DNA of 46,253 bases from Thiomicrorhabdus marina (GTDB lineage Bacteria > Pseudomonadota > Gammaproteobacteria > Thiomicrospirales > Thiomicrospiraceae), in assembly GCF_017571465.1 (NCBI RefSeq), contig NZ_JAGETV010000019.1:1-46253 (forward strand), given 5' to 3'. The position numbers were made by a program, and so were the translations under genes. Under the pieces are notes generated by a model, which worked only from the letters and a program-made list of their open reading frames with translations, was not told where the DNA came from and did no database searches. Position 1 is the first letter of the stretch. Each line of letters opens with the position of its first letter. Below are positions 1-7,748 of the stretch, in pieces.

Positions 1-168
1 GGTTCAGGCTTCGGTTCAGGCTTCGGTTCAGGCTTCGGTTCAGGCTTCGGTTCAGGCTTCGGTTCAGGCTTCGGTTCAGGCTTCGGTTCAGGCTTTGGCT
101 CAGGCTTTGGCTCAGGCTTTGGCTCAGGTTTTGGCTCAGGTTTTGGCTCAGGCGTCGGTTCAGGCGTC
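1..168. repeat. 12-bp tandem repeat in tonB (PKPE units)
   Basis: Fourteen head-to-tail 12-bp units begin at base 1, and the first seven are identical (ggttcaggcttc). Units become more diverged towards the membrane-anchor end of tonB. Read on the minus strand each unit encodes Pro-Lys/Thr-Pro-Glu. The array may continue left of the window. Identical units suggest recent expansion by slippage, so spacer length probably varies between strains. Confidence 0.9.
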
Positions 169-320
169 GGAGCAGCAAACATTGAGAGGTTAAGGTCTAC
201 TTGGCGAAGCTGCTCTTCTTGTTTCTCGATTGGTTGCAACCAGAGCCAGTAAGCTACGGCTGCAATTAAGCCATAGATAAGGGTGGTTAGTAATGTAGCG
301 ATAAGTGAAGAGCGTTGCAT
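1..320 (-). CDS. tonB: TonB energy-transducing protein (partial, C-terminus off window)
   Basis: TonB is the periplasm-spanning protein that passes inner-membrane proton-motive energy from ExbB/ExbD to outer-membrane receptors. Reading leftward from ATG at 318-320, the protein has a short cytoplasmic start, one hydrophobic anchor (about residues 7-28, ending AYWLWLQP), then a charged stretch and a Pro-rich spacer of two PTPE and about twelve PKPE units. The spacer runs to the window edge, so the C-terminal receptor-binding domain is not visible. The gene lies 7 bp after exbD in the order exbB-exbD-tonB, which supports the call. The anchor plus Pro-Lys/Pro-Glu spacer is typical of TonB. TolA is the main alternative but is less likely with this spacer and this neighbourhood. 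Confidence 0.85.
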   Translation of the reverse strand, partial: MQRSSLIATLLTTLIYGLIAAVAYWLWLQPIEKQEEQLRQVDLNLSMFAAPTPEPTPEPKPEPKPEPKPEPKPEPKPEPKPEPKPEPKPEPKPEPKPEPKPEPKPE

Positions 321-327
321 TGCGGGG

Positions 328-711
328 TTATTTCTTTTCTGTCAGGATGGTTAGGTTATTTAGGCTTTGACCCTTTAATAGATCAATCACTTTCACAAAG
401 GTCCCAAAATCGGCTTGCTTATCAACGCGTAGAGTGACTGGTTGTTGTTTTGCAAGGCTAATAAATAGCGCTTCTAATTGAGGTAAAGACTGAATCTGCT
501 CTTCCAATAAAATATTATTGTCTTTATCAATTGCTAGAGCGATAGGGTCTAAATCGCTGGGTGGTTGATAGCTTTCGGTGTTTGCGGTTTGCGGCAAGTC
601 GATATTCAGTTTGTCTTGCACAATAAAACTGGCGGTCATTAATACAATCGCCAGTAGTACTAGCATTACGTCAATCAACGGTATGACGTTGATGTTGTCA
701 AAACGTTTCAT
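328..711 (-). CDS. exbD: Biopolymer transport protein ExbD
   Basis: ExbD is the second inner-membrane subunit of the TonB-powering motor. The 127-residue protein has a short cytoplasmic N-terminus ([20 protein letters not shown]), one membrane helix at about residues 12-32 carrying the conserved membrane Asp (D14, in [10 protein letters not shown]), and a periplasmic domain of about 95 residues. Length and the single-helix layout match the ExbD/TolR family. It lies between exbB (11-bp gap) and tonB (7-bp gap), so it is ExbD rather than TolR. It is probably co-transcribed from the Fur-box promoter upstream of exbB. Confidence 0.93.
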   Translation of the reverse strand: MKRFDNINVIPLIDVMLVLLAIVLMTASFIVQDKLNIDLPQTANTESYQPPSDLDPIALAIDKDNNILLEEQIQSLPQLEALFISLAKQQPVTLRVDKQADFGTFVKVIDLLKGQSLNNLTILTEKK

Positions 712-722
712 AGATATAAGCC

Positions 723-1166
723 TTAAGCGCTGAGGTCGCGCTTGCCGTCTTGCATGGCGCGGTATTGGGCATTAATGACATCGACTTTTCGAACTAGGCC
801 GTTGTAGAACATGATGCTCGGAATGGCGATGGCGATGCCGGCAGCCGTCGCTTTTAGCGCCAGTGCTAAGCCTAGCATAATAGCACCGGTATCTAGATCA
901 TGACCTTGGCCTAGATCGTAGAAAGTAATCAAGATACCAAGTACGGTTCCTAAAAGTCCAACATAGGGTGCATTGGCGCCAATGATTGATAGACTGGTTA
1001 AGTTCCGGCTAAGTGCAATATTAAGGTGTTCGTGATGGCTGAACTCTTGCCATTTTACGGAGCGATAATAAAAGAAACGTTCGAAGGTGATCCACAAGGC
1101 GATGAACCCCATTAGTCCCAAAATGCCGAAAACGGCGTAATCTAGATAGGCTTTAAGAAATTCCAT
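723..1166 (-). CDS. exbB: TonB-system proton channel protein ExbB (short form)
   Basis: ExbB is the MotA/TolQ/ExbB-family inner-membrane channel subunit that uses proton flow to drive TonB. At 147 residues it is the short form, clearly smaller than the roughly 240-residue E. coli protein. Three hydrophobic segments are visible: near the N-terminus (about 12-28), in the middle (about 60-82, with GANAPYVGLLGTVLGI, the family signature) and near the C-terminus (about 93-120). First gene of exbB-exbD-tonB; its start ATG (1164-1166) lies 25 bp from a strong Fur box, so iron-repressed expression is expected. Short ExbBs of this kind are known in other bacteria, so the length is not a truncation. 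Confidence 0.9.
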   Translation of the reverse strand: MEFLKAYLDYAVFGILGLMGFIALWITFERFFYYRSVKWQEFSHHEHLNIALSRNLTSLSIIGANAPYVGLLGTVLGILITFYDLGQGHDLDTGAIMLGLALALKATAAGIAIAIPSIMFYNGLVRKVDVINAQYRAMQDGKRDLSA

Positions 1167-1190
1167 AATGATTTATAAGTTTTTGATATT

Positions 1191-1209
1191 AATAATGAGA
1201 ATGATTATA
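1191..1209 (-). promoter_or_regulatory. Fur box upstream of exbB
   Basis: The 19 bases aataatgagaatgattata match the classical Fur consensus (GATAATGATAATCATTATC) at 15 of 19 positions by hand alignment. The site ends 25 bp from the exbB start, in an AT-rich promoter region. Fur with ferrous iron would repress exbB-exbD-tonB. Confidence 0.75.
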
Positions 1210-1538
1210 GATTATAAAAAAGTGTTTTTTGTAAAATTTTTGCTGACAGTTCGTTCAACTAGAGGTAATTACAAGGTCAATTGATTTTAGCCAAGAGAAT
1301 ACCCTGAATGATTTCACACGATATTCCCGCTTGTTGGGCGCGAAATTAGCAGTAAATAATTATCAATTTTTAATAGACCGCGACAATAGGTTAAGGCCAA
1401 ATCGCCATTCTGTCGTCAGAGTTTATCCCAATAAGGGCTTATGCAGATTGTGAAGGATGGTGTTAAAATCACAGCGTTAAAATTTCTGGCGCTCAAAACG
1501 TAGGGCTGTCAGGTTACTAGTCTCGATAGGAGAATCGA
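1210..1538. other. Intergenic region between exbB and the MBL-fold gene
   Basis: About 330 bases between divergent genes with no convincing ORF on either strand. The left part is AT-rich promoter DNA for exbB. The last 25 bases carry the ribosome-binding region of the downstream gene (gataggag before ATG 1539). No repeat or hairpin with a T-tract was seen. Confidence 0.5.
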
Positions 1539-2537
1539 ATGAAACGTCGTGATTTATTTAAATCTGCTTTTGCTGTAGGTGCCGGCTTAGTTGGTGCTTC
1601 TGCGCTTCGTCCACTGTATGCTTCAGATGACATGGAATTTAAAGGTCCGGATGTACCGGATGTTGACGCAGTTAAGGTAACTGAGCATTGTTACACTATT
1701 CCGGCTATGGGGCCACACCCGACTCCTGATAATTTCGGTATGTTCTCTAACCCAGGTTTTGTGGTAACTAATGATGGTGTTGTTGTAATTGATACCGGCT
1801 CTTCGGTACAAATCGGCGAAATGATTCTTCGTCAAATCAAGAAAGTGACTGATAAGCCGGTTGTTAGAGTGATCAATACTCACTTCCATGGTGACCACTG
1901 GCTTGGTAACCATGCTTTTGTTAATGCCAATGCGAATGTTGAAATCTACTCGCATCAGAAATGTATCGATAACCTGAAATCCGGTCAGGACAAATTCTGG
2001 TTCGATTTCATGCAAAACAACACTAATAACAAAATCACAGGTACCGTTATTACGCTACCGAACAAAACCTTCCAAGGTGGTGAAGAGTTTGAAGTGGGCG
2101 GCGTGAAATTCAAGATTCACCACTTCGGCAAAGTTCACACTGATTCGGATATTTCAGTTGAAGTAACTACCGATAAAGTAATGTACATGGGTGATATGGT
2201 TATGCGCCGTGTTGCCAATATGGAAGACGGTTCTTTCCGCGGTTCAATTGATGCGTTAGGGCAGATTTCTGATATGGGTCTAACCACTTTCATCCCGATG
2301 CACGGCACGCCGGATGATGTGAAGCTCATTAACGAAGGTAAAGAGTTCATGGAAACCATCTATAGTAATGTTGAAGTGCTTTACGATGAAGGTCTTTCTG
2401 ACTTTGAAATGAAGCCAATCATTATGGAAAAACCTTTCATGAAGAATGTCGCTGCACAATGGCCGGGGTATGAAGATACCATCGGTAAATTCATTGTGGT
2501 TGCGATTAAAGAGGTCGAGCAGTCGATGTTTGCGTAA
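1539..2537 (+). CDS. Tat-exported MBL-fold metallohydrolase
   Basis: Periplasmic metallo-beta-lactamase-fold hydrolase of unknown substrate, 332 residues. The N-terminus has a twin-arginine signal (KRRDLFKSAF followed by a hydrophobic segment and a likely cut near LYASDD, residue 28). The zinc-site motif THFHGDH is at residues 114-120 (H115, H117, D119, H120), with further ligands expected at H199, D218 and H254 (PMHGTPDD). Ribosome-binding site gataggag precedes ATG 1539. It is a single gene with its own terminator, between two iron-uptake operons but without a Fur box of its own. Similar exported MBL proteins include the SoxH/quinoprotein-relay type seen in sulfur oxidisers; assignment to that subgroup is only a guess. 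Confidence 0.85.
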   Translation: MKRRDLFKSAFAVGAGLVGASALRPLYASDDMEFKGPDVPDVDAVKVTEHCYTIPAMGPHPTPDNFGMFSNPGFVVTNDGVVVIDTGSSVQIGEMILRQIKKVTDKPVVRVINTHFHGDHWLGNHAFVNANANVEIYSHQKCIDNLKSGQDKFWFDFMQNNTNNKITGTVITLPNKTFQGGEEFEVGGVKFKIHHFGKVHTDSDISVEVTTDKVMYMGDMVMRRVANMEDGSFRGSIDALGQISDMGLTTFIPMHGTPDDVKLINEGKEFMETIYSNVEVLYDEGLSDFEMKPIIMEKPFMKNVAAQWPGYEDTIGKFIVVAIKEVEQSMFA

Positions 2538-2570
2538 GCTGACAAGCTTAACCTCCGTTCTACCGTTGAA

Positions 2571-2601
2571 AGCCCGAGTTGATTTAGACTCGGGCTTTTT
2601 T
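2571..2601 (+). terminator. Rho-independent terminator after the MBL-fold gene
   Basis: Perfect 9-bp stem agcccgagt / actcgggct (2571-2579 with 2588-2596), 8-base loop, followed by a T-run. It starts 33 bp after the stop codon. Confidence 0.88.
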
Positions 2602-3017
2602 ATTGGCTACATTTCCTCTTTGCTAGGGCCTGTCTTTTACTTTATCTCTTTTGGCGTTTAGTTGAGCGTCGATTTCACTGAAAATTTCATAGTAATAATT
2701 TCGTTTTAGAAATGCTTTTATAAAATTGGTTGATTATGTGAAACTAGATGTGTATCATTCTCATTTGCAAATGGTATTGAGAACGAAATAACTTTTGCAT
2801 TTTTGTTCATTACGGCTTTTGTCACGGTCAAAAGACGATAGAAATATCGCTAAAGAAGGCTTGTAGCATTTGAATTTACAGTGCCGCATAACTTGTACTC
2901 TCCTCAGAAGTTTTACTTGTACAAAAGCCGAAATGAATAAATCAAGATAGATAAAGAAATTCAGAACAAGTCTCACTGAGACTTATTTCTGCGCTTTCAT
3001 AGATAGGGAATTGTTTT
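2602..3017. other. Upstream region of hemP and the receptor operon
   Basis: About 415 bases with no supported gene. A Fur-like site lies near 2751-2769. The minus-strand open frame at 2761-2976 has no ribosome-binding site or recognisable motif and is regarded as chance. The last 15 bases carry the hemP ribosome-binding site (aggga before ATG 3018). Confidence 0.45.
2751..2769 (-). promoter_or_regulatory. Putative Fur box upstream of hemP
   Basis: Read on the minus strand, tgcaaatgagaatgataca contains the core AATGAGAATGATA. The best hand alignment to the 19-bp Fur consensus, shifted by one base, gives about 12 matches, weaker than the exbB site. A TTCTCA...TGAGAA dyad overlaps it (about 2758-2783). 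Position upstream of an iron/haem uptake operon makes a Fur role plausible. Confidence 0.5.
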
Positions 3018-3173
3018 ATGCCGCATTCGGATCAAAAAACAGGCGAGGGAAAGCCTCGAACAGTTGATTCCAAAGAGTTGTTAGCAGGAGCAAAAACTCT
3101 ATTCATTCAACATGGCGATCAGCAATATCAATTACGGGTCACCAAAGAAAATAAATTAATTTTGACGAAATAA
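3018..3173 (+). CDS. hemP: Hemin uptake protein HemP
   Basis: A 51-residue protein of the HemP/HmuP family, small cytoplasmic proteins linked to haem and iron receptor expression. Translation from ATG 3018 gives a polar N-terminus, then the family core: VDSKELL, a central HGDQQYQLRVT and the C-terminal KLILTK. Size and this C-terminus are characteristic. In some proteobacteria the family acts as a co-activator of haem-receptor transcription; whether this copy does so is unknown. It lies 168 bp before a catecholate-type receptor rather than a typical haem receptor, and no haem-degradation or haem ABC genes follow. Confidence 0.82.
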   Translation: MPHSDQKTGEGKPRTVDSKELLAGAKTLFIQHGDQQYQLRVTKENKLILTK

Positions 3174-3282
3174 TCGTATCAAAACATTCATCGCAGCCAG
3201 CCAGTCTCCAATTGTAAGGATACAAGCCAGCCACGAAAGAAAATTAACAACGAGAAATCTTTCGGGTTTAGCAACCTTAGAA

Positions 3283-3319
3283 CCTTTTGCTAATCATGTA
3301 ATAGATGCTTAGCAAAAGG
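3283..3319 (+). promoter_or_regulatory. Inverted repeat in the receptor leader, next to the ribosome-binding site
   Basis: A perfect 11-bp inverted repeat (ccttttgctaa at 3283-3293, ttagcaaaagg at 3309-3319) with a 15-base loop. It ends about 10 bases before the GGAG ribosome-binding site (3329-3332) of the receptor ATG at 3342. There is no T-run after it, so it is not a standard terminator. Its position suggests an mRNA element affecting stability or translation, or a protein-binding dyad. Confidence 0.55.
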
Positions 3320-3341
3320 ATAAATATTGGAGAAAAAACAA

Positions 3342-5762
3342 ATGAGCAAGCAACTTTCGCCAAGACTTCAGTCTAATCAGTCTGGTGTTCAACTAAAGCC
3401 TTTACATTCTTTACAGCGCCAAGGTTTCAGTAAAACGAAAACAGCGGTTGCAATAGGGGTTGCGGTTAGTCTGTCATCTGCACCGGCATGGGCAGAAAGT
3501 GAAGCAGGTTCTACGTTAAACACCATTGAGGTGCAAGGCCAAAAGATTGATGATAACCCTTATGCTGAAAAGGGCGCGCCTTATAAAGCCAACCAATCAG
3601 GTGATGCGCGTCGAGTTAAGCCGCTAGCGGAAACGCCGCAAACGATTCAAGTGTTGACTCAGCAACAATTAAAAGATTCAGGGAAAACGGATTTGCGTGA
3701 CATTCTTGGTGCGCAGCCTGGGATTACTATCGGTACCGGCGAAGGCGGTAACCTGTTTGGTGATCGCTATATCATTCGTGGTCATGAAGCGCGTTCAGAC
3801 GTGTTTGTTGATGGGATGCGTGATCCAGGGATGACGACTCGTGAAAGTTTTGCCACCGAACAGATTGAGATTACCAAAGGGCCTAGCTCAAGTTTTGCGG
3901 GTCGCGGTACCACCGGTGGTGCGGTTAACTCGGTTACCAAACAAGCAAACCTAGGCCGTAGCTTTAATAAGCTATCTGGCGGTTTAGGCAGTGATGAATA
4001 TCATCGTTATACCTTGGATTCAAATATGGTGTTAACCGATGATGCGGCATTGCGTTTAAATATTTTGAATGCCTATGAAGAAGTGCCGAATCGTGCTCCT
4101 GCCGATCGCGAGCGTAAAGGTCTTGCAGGCTCGGTTTTCTGGGCGCCGACCGATAAATTAGATGTGACGCTTGATCATTACACTATGGATGCCAAAGATA
4201 GCCCGGATTTGGGTTCTTATCTGGATACGGAAACCGGCAAGGTGAATGATGCTTTCCCAGCAGCAACTCAAGATGAAGATTTCTTTAATACCGATGTTGA
4301 TTCGACGACTTTAAAACTTGGCTACCAAGTAGATGACAATATTCGAATTGAAAACACAACCCGTTCGGGTACCACCAATAATTCCTATGTGGTAACCGGT
4401 GTGCAGGGAAAAACTGGAGCGATCCTAACGCAGCAAGCGCAGGACGACCTCGCTAACGGAACTCGTACAGTGAGTGATTTAGATGCAAGTGATATCGACA
4501 GTACGTATAAAACGGCCGGAGATAAATCGAAAGCTGCCAGCCAAGACGTTGAATACTTCGCTAATGCACTGAATACCTATATTGATGCGCAGTTAGGCGG
4601 AATGAAGCACCAGTTCGTTGTCGGTCTGGAGTACTCAAGCCAAGATATTACCCGTTACAATAAATCGGTGAGTTCTTTAGGTGCCAGCAATTGTTATACT
4701 CCAATTACTGACCGTTCTACCGGACAAGTAACAGGTGTGAGTGAAAGCCGTTGTTTCTTAGATGAAAACGGTCAACCTGTTGATAATCTAAACAGTGTTC
4801 TTGGTAAGCAAGTTGGGGGCGATAGTTTGCACTCGATTTGGAAAATGAAAACCACCTCCTTTGGCATTATGGATACCGTTGATGTATCTGAGGATTTAAC
4901 CATCCACGGTGGTATTCGTTATGATCAATTTGATTTGGATTTGACAACCTATAGCGGCGGCGCAGTTTCTGGTCAATACGATTATTCAGACGGGTTATGG
5001 AATGGTCATATCGGCTTTGTCTATGATGTTGCTGAAAACGGTAACGTTTATGCAACCTATAGTACAGCGGCGAATATTAATGGTGGTGAGTCGGATGTAG
5101 GAACCAGTGGTGGTTACGGCGGCTTTATTGATGCGCAAAGCATTGAGCCGGAAACAATCCAATCTTATGAATTAGGGACTAAGTGGCAGTTAAACGATAA
5201 CAAACTTCTGCTTACGGCTGCACTTTTCCAAATTGATAAAACCGATGTAATGGAAGCAGCACGTGGCGCGGATTATTCTAATACCGGAACACCTAATACC
5301 GGTGGTAACCGTGTTCGAGGTATTGAGCTTGGTTTAGCAGGTAACTTAACTGAAAAACTAAGTGGTCAAATCGGTTTGACGATGATGGAATCTGAAATTA
5401 CGGAATCTGAAACGGCTGATAATGTCGGTAAACCATTGGCTAACTTTGCCGATAATAAGCTAAATGCTTTGTTACGCTATCAAGTTGCGCCACAGTTTGC
5501 ATTTGGTGGTGGTATGACATACACCAGTAAAATGACGGCCGGTCAGCCGGACAGCGCCGCAACCGATAGCTATACTTTGCCGGGTTATACTATTTTTGAC
5601 CTATTCGCTAATTACCGTGTCAATAAAGACTTGGATATTCAGCTAAACGTAAATAATGTATTTGATAAAGATCACTATCTAGCTGTGTATCGTGGTGGCG
5701 GTGCGTTTGCTTATAAAGGTGATGAACGCAATATCCGCGTAACTTTAAACTATGAATTTTAA
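3342..5762 (+). CDS. TonB-dependent catecholate siderophore receptor (Fiu/PiuA type)
   Basis: Outer-membrane receptor importing ferric siderophores with TonB energy. From ATG 3342 (GGAG nine bases upstream) it is 806 residues; a TTG at 3327 in frame would add five. The long N-terminus ends in a signal peptide with a likely cut after PAWA. A TonB-box-like stretch (TLNTIEVQG) follows, then the plug (TPQTIQVLTQQQL, RDILGAQPGI, IIRG, VDGMRDPG, EQIEITKGP, GAVNSVTKQ) and a 22-strand barrel ending in aromatic Phe (NYEF). The plug wording closely resembles E. coli Fiu and Pseudomonas PiuA, pointing to catecholates or their breakdown products. Two Cys about 30 residues apart in an extracellular loop (CYTPIT...SRCF) probably form a disulfide. 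The downstream piuC-like gene is the usual partner of Fiu/PiuA. Substrate is inferred, not shown. Confidence 0.92.
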   Translation: MSKQLSPRLQSNQSGVQLKPLHSLQRQGFSKTKTAVAIGVAVSLSSAPAWAESEAGSTLNTIEVQGQKIDDNPYAEKGAPYKANQSGDARRVKPLAETPQTIQVLTQQQLKDSGKTDLRDILGAQPGITIGTGEGGNLFGDRYIIRGHEARSDVFVDGMRDPGMTTRESFATEQIEITKGPSSSFAGRGTTGGAVNSVTKQANLGRSFNKLSGGLGSDEYHRYTLDSNMVLTDDAALRLNILNAYEEVPNRAPADRERKGLAGSVFWAPTDKLDVTLDHYTMDAKDSPDLGSYLDTETGKVNDAFPAATQDEDFFNTDVDSTTLKLGYQVDDNIRIENTTRSGTTNNSYVVTGVQGKTGAILTQQAQDDLANGTRTVSDLDASDIDSTYKTAGDKSKAASQDVEYFANALNTYIDAQLGGMKHQFVVGLEYSSQDITRYNKSVSSLGASNCYTPITDRSTGQVTGVSESRCFLDENGQPVDNLNSVLGKQVGGDSLHSIWKMKTTSFGIMDTVDVSEDLTIHGGIRYDQFDLDLTTYSGGAVSGQYDYSDGLWNGHIGFVYDVAENGNVYATYSTAANINGGESDVGTSGGYGGFIDAQSIEPETIQSYELGTKWQLNDNKLLLTAALFQIDKTDVMEAARGADYSNTGTPNTGGNRVRGIELGLAGNLTEKLSGQIGLTMMESEITESETADNVGKPLANFADNKLNALLRYQVAPQFAFGGGMTYTSKMTAGQPDSAATDSYTLPGYTIFDLFANYRVNKDLDIQLNVNNVFDKDHYLAVYRGGGAFAYKGDERNIRVTLNYEF

Positions 5763-5823
5763 TCATTAAACTTAGACAATTTGGAAAGGCAGGCTCGCAC
5801 CGCTTTGCTTTTCCTCGTTGTAG

Positions 5824-5859
5824 CTCAGCGAATGTTGTATTGCGTTCGCTGAGTTTTTT
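5824..5859 (+). terminator. Terminator or attenuator after the siderophore receptor
   Basis: Inverted repeat ctcagcgaa / ttcgctgag with a 12-base loop, followed by six T. It sits between the receptor stop and the next gene's ribosome-binding site, so it probably reduces read-through into the oxidase and piuC genes. Confidence 0.75.
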
Positions 5860-5875
5860 AATTAAGGAGATCGTA

Positions 5876-6985
5876 ATGATTACAGACTATCAGCAGCTGC
5901 AACGTCAGGTTCTGTGTGCGCAAGATTTTGAAACGCTTGCGCAGACACAACTTGATGAAGCTTTGTTTGCTTATATTGCCGGTGGAAGCGGCAGAGAGAT
6001 TTCTTTGCAACGCAATTTGCAAGCGTTTAGCAATGTTCGATTATTACCGAATAGTTTACAAAATGTCGCCCAAGGATCGAGCGCTTGGTATTACAAGAAT
6101 CACCGGTTTTCCGCCCCGATTTTTTTGGCTCCGGTAGCGCACCAAAGATTGCTTAATGAACAAGCTGAAATCGCCAGTGCGCAAGGTGCGGAAGCGATTG
6201 AACAAGGGATGATTTTGAGTACCTTTTCAAGTTATTCATTGGAAGAGGTTGCGCAAGCCAGTGCCGGTTGGCAGGCATTTCAACTGTATCATCAACCGAG
6301 AATTGAAGATTCAATGGATTTAATTCGGCGGGCAAAGCAAGCCGGTTATCAAGCGTTGGTGATTACTGTAGACGCTCCGGTTCAAAGCGTCTCTTTACAA
6401 GCCCGAAAATTAGGTTTTCAGTTACCGCAGGCTCTGCCGCCTAATTTAGAAGATTATCCGAATCCTTCGGTTGAGCTAGCGAAGGACGAGAGTTATATCT
6501 TTCAGGGTATCATGTCGCAAGCATTAAACTGGCAGACACTGACGCAATTAATTGAGTTCGCAAAAAACCTTGAGATAGAGGTCTGGATAAAAGGCGTGTT
6601 GAACCCTCAACAAGCACTACGTTTACAACAGCTTGGAGTCGATGCCTTAATTGTTTCTAATCACGGCGGCCGCGCTTTGGATCAAGCGCCAAGTAGCTTG
6701 CAAATGTTACCTAAAATCCGTCAAGCCGTTGGGGCTGAAATGACCATTCTGCTGGATAGCGGTATTCGCAGCGGGCAAGATATTTTTACTGCGCTTGCCA
6801 ATGGCGCGGATGCGGTAATGATTGGCCGTTTACAAGTTTATGCGTTGGCCGTTGCCGGTGCGCTTGGCGTAGCACATTTACTTAAAGTGTTAACTGAAGA
6901 ATTACAGATGACCATGGCTTTGTGTGGTTGTGCTAGTTTACATGAAATCAATGCAACACAGATTTTGGAGAGTGCTGATGTTTAA
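5876..6985 (+). CDS. FMN-dependent alpha-hydroxy-acid oxidase/dehydrogenase family protein
   Basis: Cytosolic FMN enzyme of the glycolate oxidase / L-lactate dehydrogenase (LldD) family, 369 residues, starting at ATG 5876 behind aaggag. Family landmarks are present: the N-terminal YIAGGSGREISLQRN segment, APVAHQ near residue 85, FQLY with Y138, TVDAP with D166, K239, the catalytic H263 in SNHGGRALDQAP with R266, and FMN-phosphate motifs DSGIRSG (295-301) and IGRLQVY. The segment after TVDxP is unusual: the Arg-rich stretch found in glycolate oxidase is replaced by VQSVSLQARKLGF. The usual Trp of the TLSSW motif is Phe (STFSS). The substrate may therefore differ from lactate or glycolate. It lies between a catecholate receptor and piuC and overlaps piuC by 8 bp, implying a role tied to siderophore use. 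It could instead be a standard lactate-type enzyme placed here by chance. Confidence 0.85.
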   Translation: MITDYQQLQRQVLCAQDFETLAQTQLDEALFAYIAGGSGREISLQRNLQAFSNVRLLPNSLQNVAQGSSAWYYKNHRFSAPIFLAPVAHQRLLNEQAEIASAQGAEAIEQGMILSTFSSYSLEEVAQASAGWQAFQLYHQPRIEDSMDLIRRAKQAGYQALVITVDAPVQSVSLQARKLGFQLPQALPPNLEDYPNPSVELAKDESYIFQGIMSQALNWQTLTQLIEFAKNLEIEVWIKGVLNPQQALRLQQLGVDALIVSNHGGRALDQAPSSLQMLPKIRQAVGAEMTILLDSGIRSGQDIFTALANGADAVMIGRLQVYALAVAGALGVAHLLKVLTEELQMTMALCGCASLHEINATQILESADV

Positions 6986-7661
6986 GATTATTGAGCAGGT
7001 TTTTTCACAAGAAGAGTGTCAGCACATTCTGCAAGAATTAGAACAGGGCGAATGGATTGATGGCGCACATACAGCGGGTTCTCTGGCGAAACGGGTCAAG
7101 CAAAATTTGCAGTTTGACGACCATAATGACGATGCGCAAGCATTGAGCAAAAAAGTGGAAAGTCGCCTTTTACAGATACCGGAATTTGTCAGTAATGCTT
7201 TGCCGAATAAGTTCTATCCACCGAAATTTAATCTCTATCAAAACGGTGGTTTTTATGGCGCTCATGTTGATAATGCGGTATTGCATAATCCGTACAGCGG
7301 CGAACAAGTTCGTGCCGACTTATCGGCTACGCTGTTTTTAAACAGCCCAGAGAGTTATCTTGGTGGTGAGTTACAAATCGATACCGGTATGGGAGTGCAA
7401 GAAATCAAGCTGAATGCCGGAGATATGATTTTGTATGACTCTGGTGCATTGCATCAAGTACTTCCGGTCACGGAAGGGCAGCGTATCGCTAGTTTTATGT
7501 GGGTGCAGAGTTTAGTGCAAGACGGTAAGGCGCGAATGATGCTAGCGCAACTGGATAGTAATATTCAGGCTTTACGCCAAGAGCTGGGTGACGAGCATGA
7601 TTCGGTTCTGCAACTGACTGAGCTATATCATAATTTATTAAGATATTGGACGGTAAGTTAA
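6978..7661 (+). CDS. piuC: Fe(II)/2-oxoglutarate-type dioxygenase PiuC/YbiX
   Basis: Cytosolic PKHX-type Fe(II)-dependent hydroxylase paired with Fiu/PiuA-type receptors; the physiological substrate is not established. ATG 6978 overlaps the end of the oxidase gene by 8 bp and gives 227 residues, the usual length for the YbiX family. The prolyl-4-hydroxylase-like iron site is visible: H96 and D98 in GAHVDNA, H159 in ALHQVLPV, and R169 for 2-oxoglutarate. The motif RADLSATLFLNSPE before GGEL is also typical. The overlap implies translational coupling. A longer in-frame start at 6924 lies inside the upstream gene and is less likely. Confidence 0.92.
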   Translation: MFKIIEQVFSQEECQHILQELEQGEWIDGAHTAGSLAKRVKQNLQFDDHNDDAQALSKKVESRLLQIPEFVSNALPNKFYPPKFNLYQNGGFYGAHVDNAVLHNPYSGEQVRADLSATLFLNSPESYLGGELQIDTGMGVQEIKLNAGDMILYDSGALHQVLPVTEGQRIASFMWVQSLVQDGKARMMLAQLDSNIQALRQELGDEHDSVLQLTELYHNLLRYWTVS

Positions 7662-7690
7662 CTCTTCTTGTCCATCTCCCCAAATTATAA

Positions 7691-7729
7691 AAAACCGAAG
7701 CATCGGATAGAGTCATGCTTCGGTTTTTT
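7691..7729. terminator. Bidirectional terminator between piuC and serB
   Basis: Perfect 13-bp stem aaaaccgaagcat / atgcttcggtttt (7691-7703 with 7715-7727) with an 11-base loop. A-run on the left and T-run on the right, so it can end transcripts from both convergent genes. Confidence 0.88.
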
Positions 7730-7748
7730 ATGTTTAGGTCAAAAGGTT

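Noticed and set aside
2761-2976. Minus-strand 71-residue frame upstream of hemP
   Set aside because: No ribosome-binding site, no recognisable motif, and it overlaps the probable promoter and Fur region.
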